Below are positions 7,048-7,369 of a stretch of 7,369 nucleotides of DNA, piece after piece. This stretch comes from an uncultured archaeon (GTDB taxonomy: Archaea > Thermoproteota > Nitrososphaeria > Nitrososphaerales > CALBXV01). The notes beneath the pieces were generated by a model. That model did not search any database and had not been told where the DNA came from. It saw only the letters and a list, made by a program, of their open reading frames with translations. The DNA is taken from NCBI GenBank assembly GCA_937890045.1, contig CALBXV010000336.1:1-7369 (forward strand), in the 5' to 3' direction. The translations under genes and the position numbers were made by a program. The first letter of the stretch is position 1. Each line of letters starts with the position of its first letter.

Positions 7048-7055
7048 AAAAATAT
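7044..7055 (+). repeat. Junction repeat, partial copy 4
   Basis: ATGAAAAAATAT is identical to the first 12 nt of the two SGNH gene starts. Here the overlap with the preceding stop is only ATGA, so the shared sequence is not imposed by an NEKI-type gene end; it could be chance in AT-rich DNA. Confidence 0.35.
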
Positions 7056-7369
7056 TGTGAACTACCATTTACTGATTTGAGGTCATTTGCTTCTGGAAAG
7101 TATTCTATATGTTGTGCATGTAATGATGATATTACACCACCAATGGAAATACAGAATGAAAATCCAATGGAATTTTTTCAATCTAAATATATGAATAGAT
7201 TGAGACGAAATATGATAATTTCTCCTGACGAACCAAAAGGTTTAGTGAAAAAAGTATGTGGACAATGTATAGACCTTGAAAAAAATGGGTTAAAATCAAT
7301 TAGAGAACCAAGTAAATGGTATGGTAGAGAAAATACAGAAGAAAATTGGATTAATAAAAGGACTGGGGT
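7044..7369 (+). CDS. Radical SAM protein N-terminus, 3'-truncated by window edge
   Basis: An open frame runs from ATG 7044 off the end of the window, giving 108 complete codons. The protein begins MKKYCELPFTDLRS and carries the same N-terminal cysteine module as its neighbours: C5-ELPF, SIC23C24AC26, FFQS in the position of the W-N-S segment, then VC72GQC75. A third cysteine (C26) follows the CC pair, which the others lack. The radical SAM CxxxCxxC motif is expected further downstream, beyond the window, by comparison with relatives where it falls at residues 116-144. The start overlaps the preceding stop by 4 nt (ATGA) and shares ATGAAAAAATAT with the junction repeats at 2144 and 2811. The assignment rests on the cysteine pattern and context, since the catalytic core is not visible. 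Confidence 0.8.
   Translation, partial: MKKYCELPFTDLRSFASGKYSICCACNDDITPPMEIQNENPMEFFQSKYMNRLRRNMIISPDEPKGLVKKVCGQCIDLEKNGLKSIREPSKWYGRENTEENWINKRTG

Overview
The window is an AT-rich (roughly 30% G+C by eye), completely gene-packed stretch with every gene on the + strand. It holds eight protein genes: six radical SAM proteins and two SGNH/GDSL-type proteins. The first gene lacks its 5' end and the last lacks its 3' end because the window cuts them. There is no intergenic DNA at all. Each stop codon overlaps the next start (overlaps of 8, 14, 14, 20, 11, 1 and 4 nt), so the block reads as one translationally coupled operon. I see no RNA gene, CRISPR array, insertion sequence, terminator or convincing promoter.

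Layout: (1) 1-974, a radical SAM protein missing its N-terminus; (2) 967-2157, a complete radical SAM protein; (3) 2144-2824 and (4) 2811-3584, a tandem pair of paralogous SGNH-like proteins; (5) 3565-4698, (6) 4688-5923 and (7) 5923-7047, three complete radical SAM proteins; (8) 7044 to the window end, the N-terminal third of a sixth. Wherever the N-terminus is visible, the radical SAM proteins share one plan: an N-terminal cysteine module (CxxP[F/W], then CC or CW, then a W-containing segment, then CxxC) ahead of a CxxxCxxC radical SAM core. This matches what is annotated as 'twitch domain-containing radical SAM protein', with the auxiliary Fe-S module at the N-terminus instead of the usual C-terminus. 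Genes 1, 2 and 6 form one subfamily (CRIC-type motif, GG-E, Sx[D]D/SLDG, a C-terminal 'VFPE/HPE' tail). Genes 5 and 7 form another (SID[G/A]..TY.K.R...DW.TLM.NFK).

Organism: low G+C, A/T-ending codons, tight start-stop overlaps, short SGNH proteins and arrays of N-twitch radical SAM proteins together suggest a marine tailed phage (T4-like phage of SAR11 or picocyanobacteria type) or a low-GC marine bacterium's accessory island. This is inference; no virion or replication gene is present to prove it.

Function: the radical SAM proteins presumably carry out 5'-deoxyadenosyl-radical chemistry on a shared or related set of substrates, and the SGNH proteins would add or remove acyl groups. A multi-step tailoring pathway for a glycan, lipid or peptide is the simplest reading. 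The substrate cannot be read from this window, and no RiPP precursor-like small ORF is present. The notable points are the density of paralogous radical SAM genes, the nested SGNH tandem duplication, and the repeated ATGAAAAAATAT sequence at the gene junctions.
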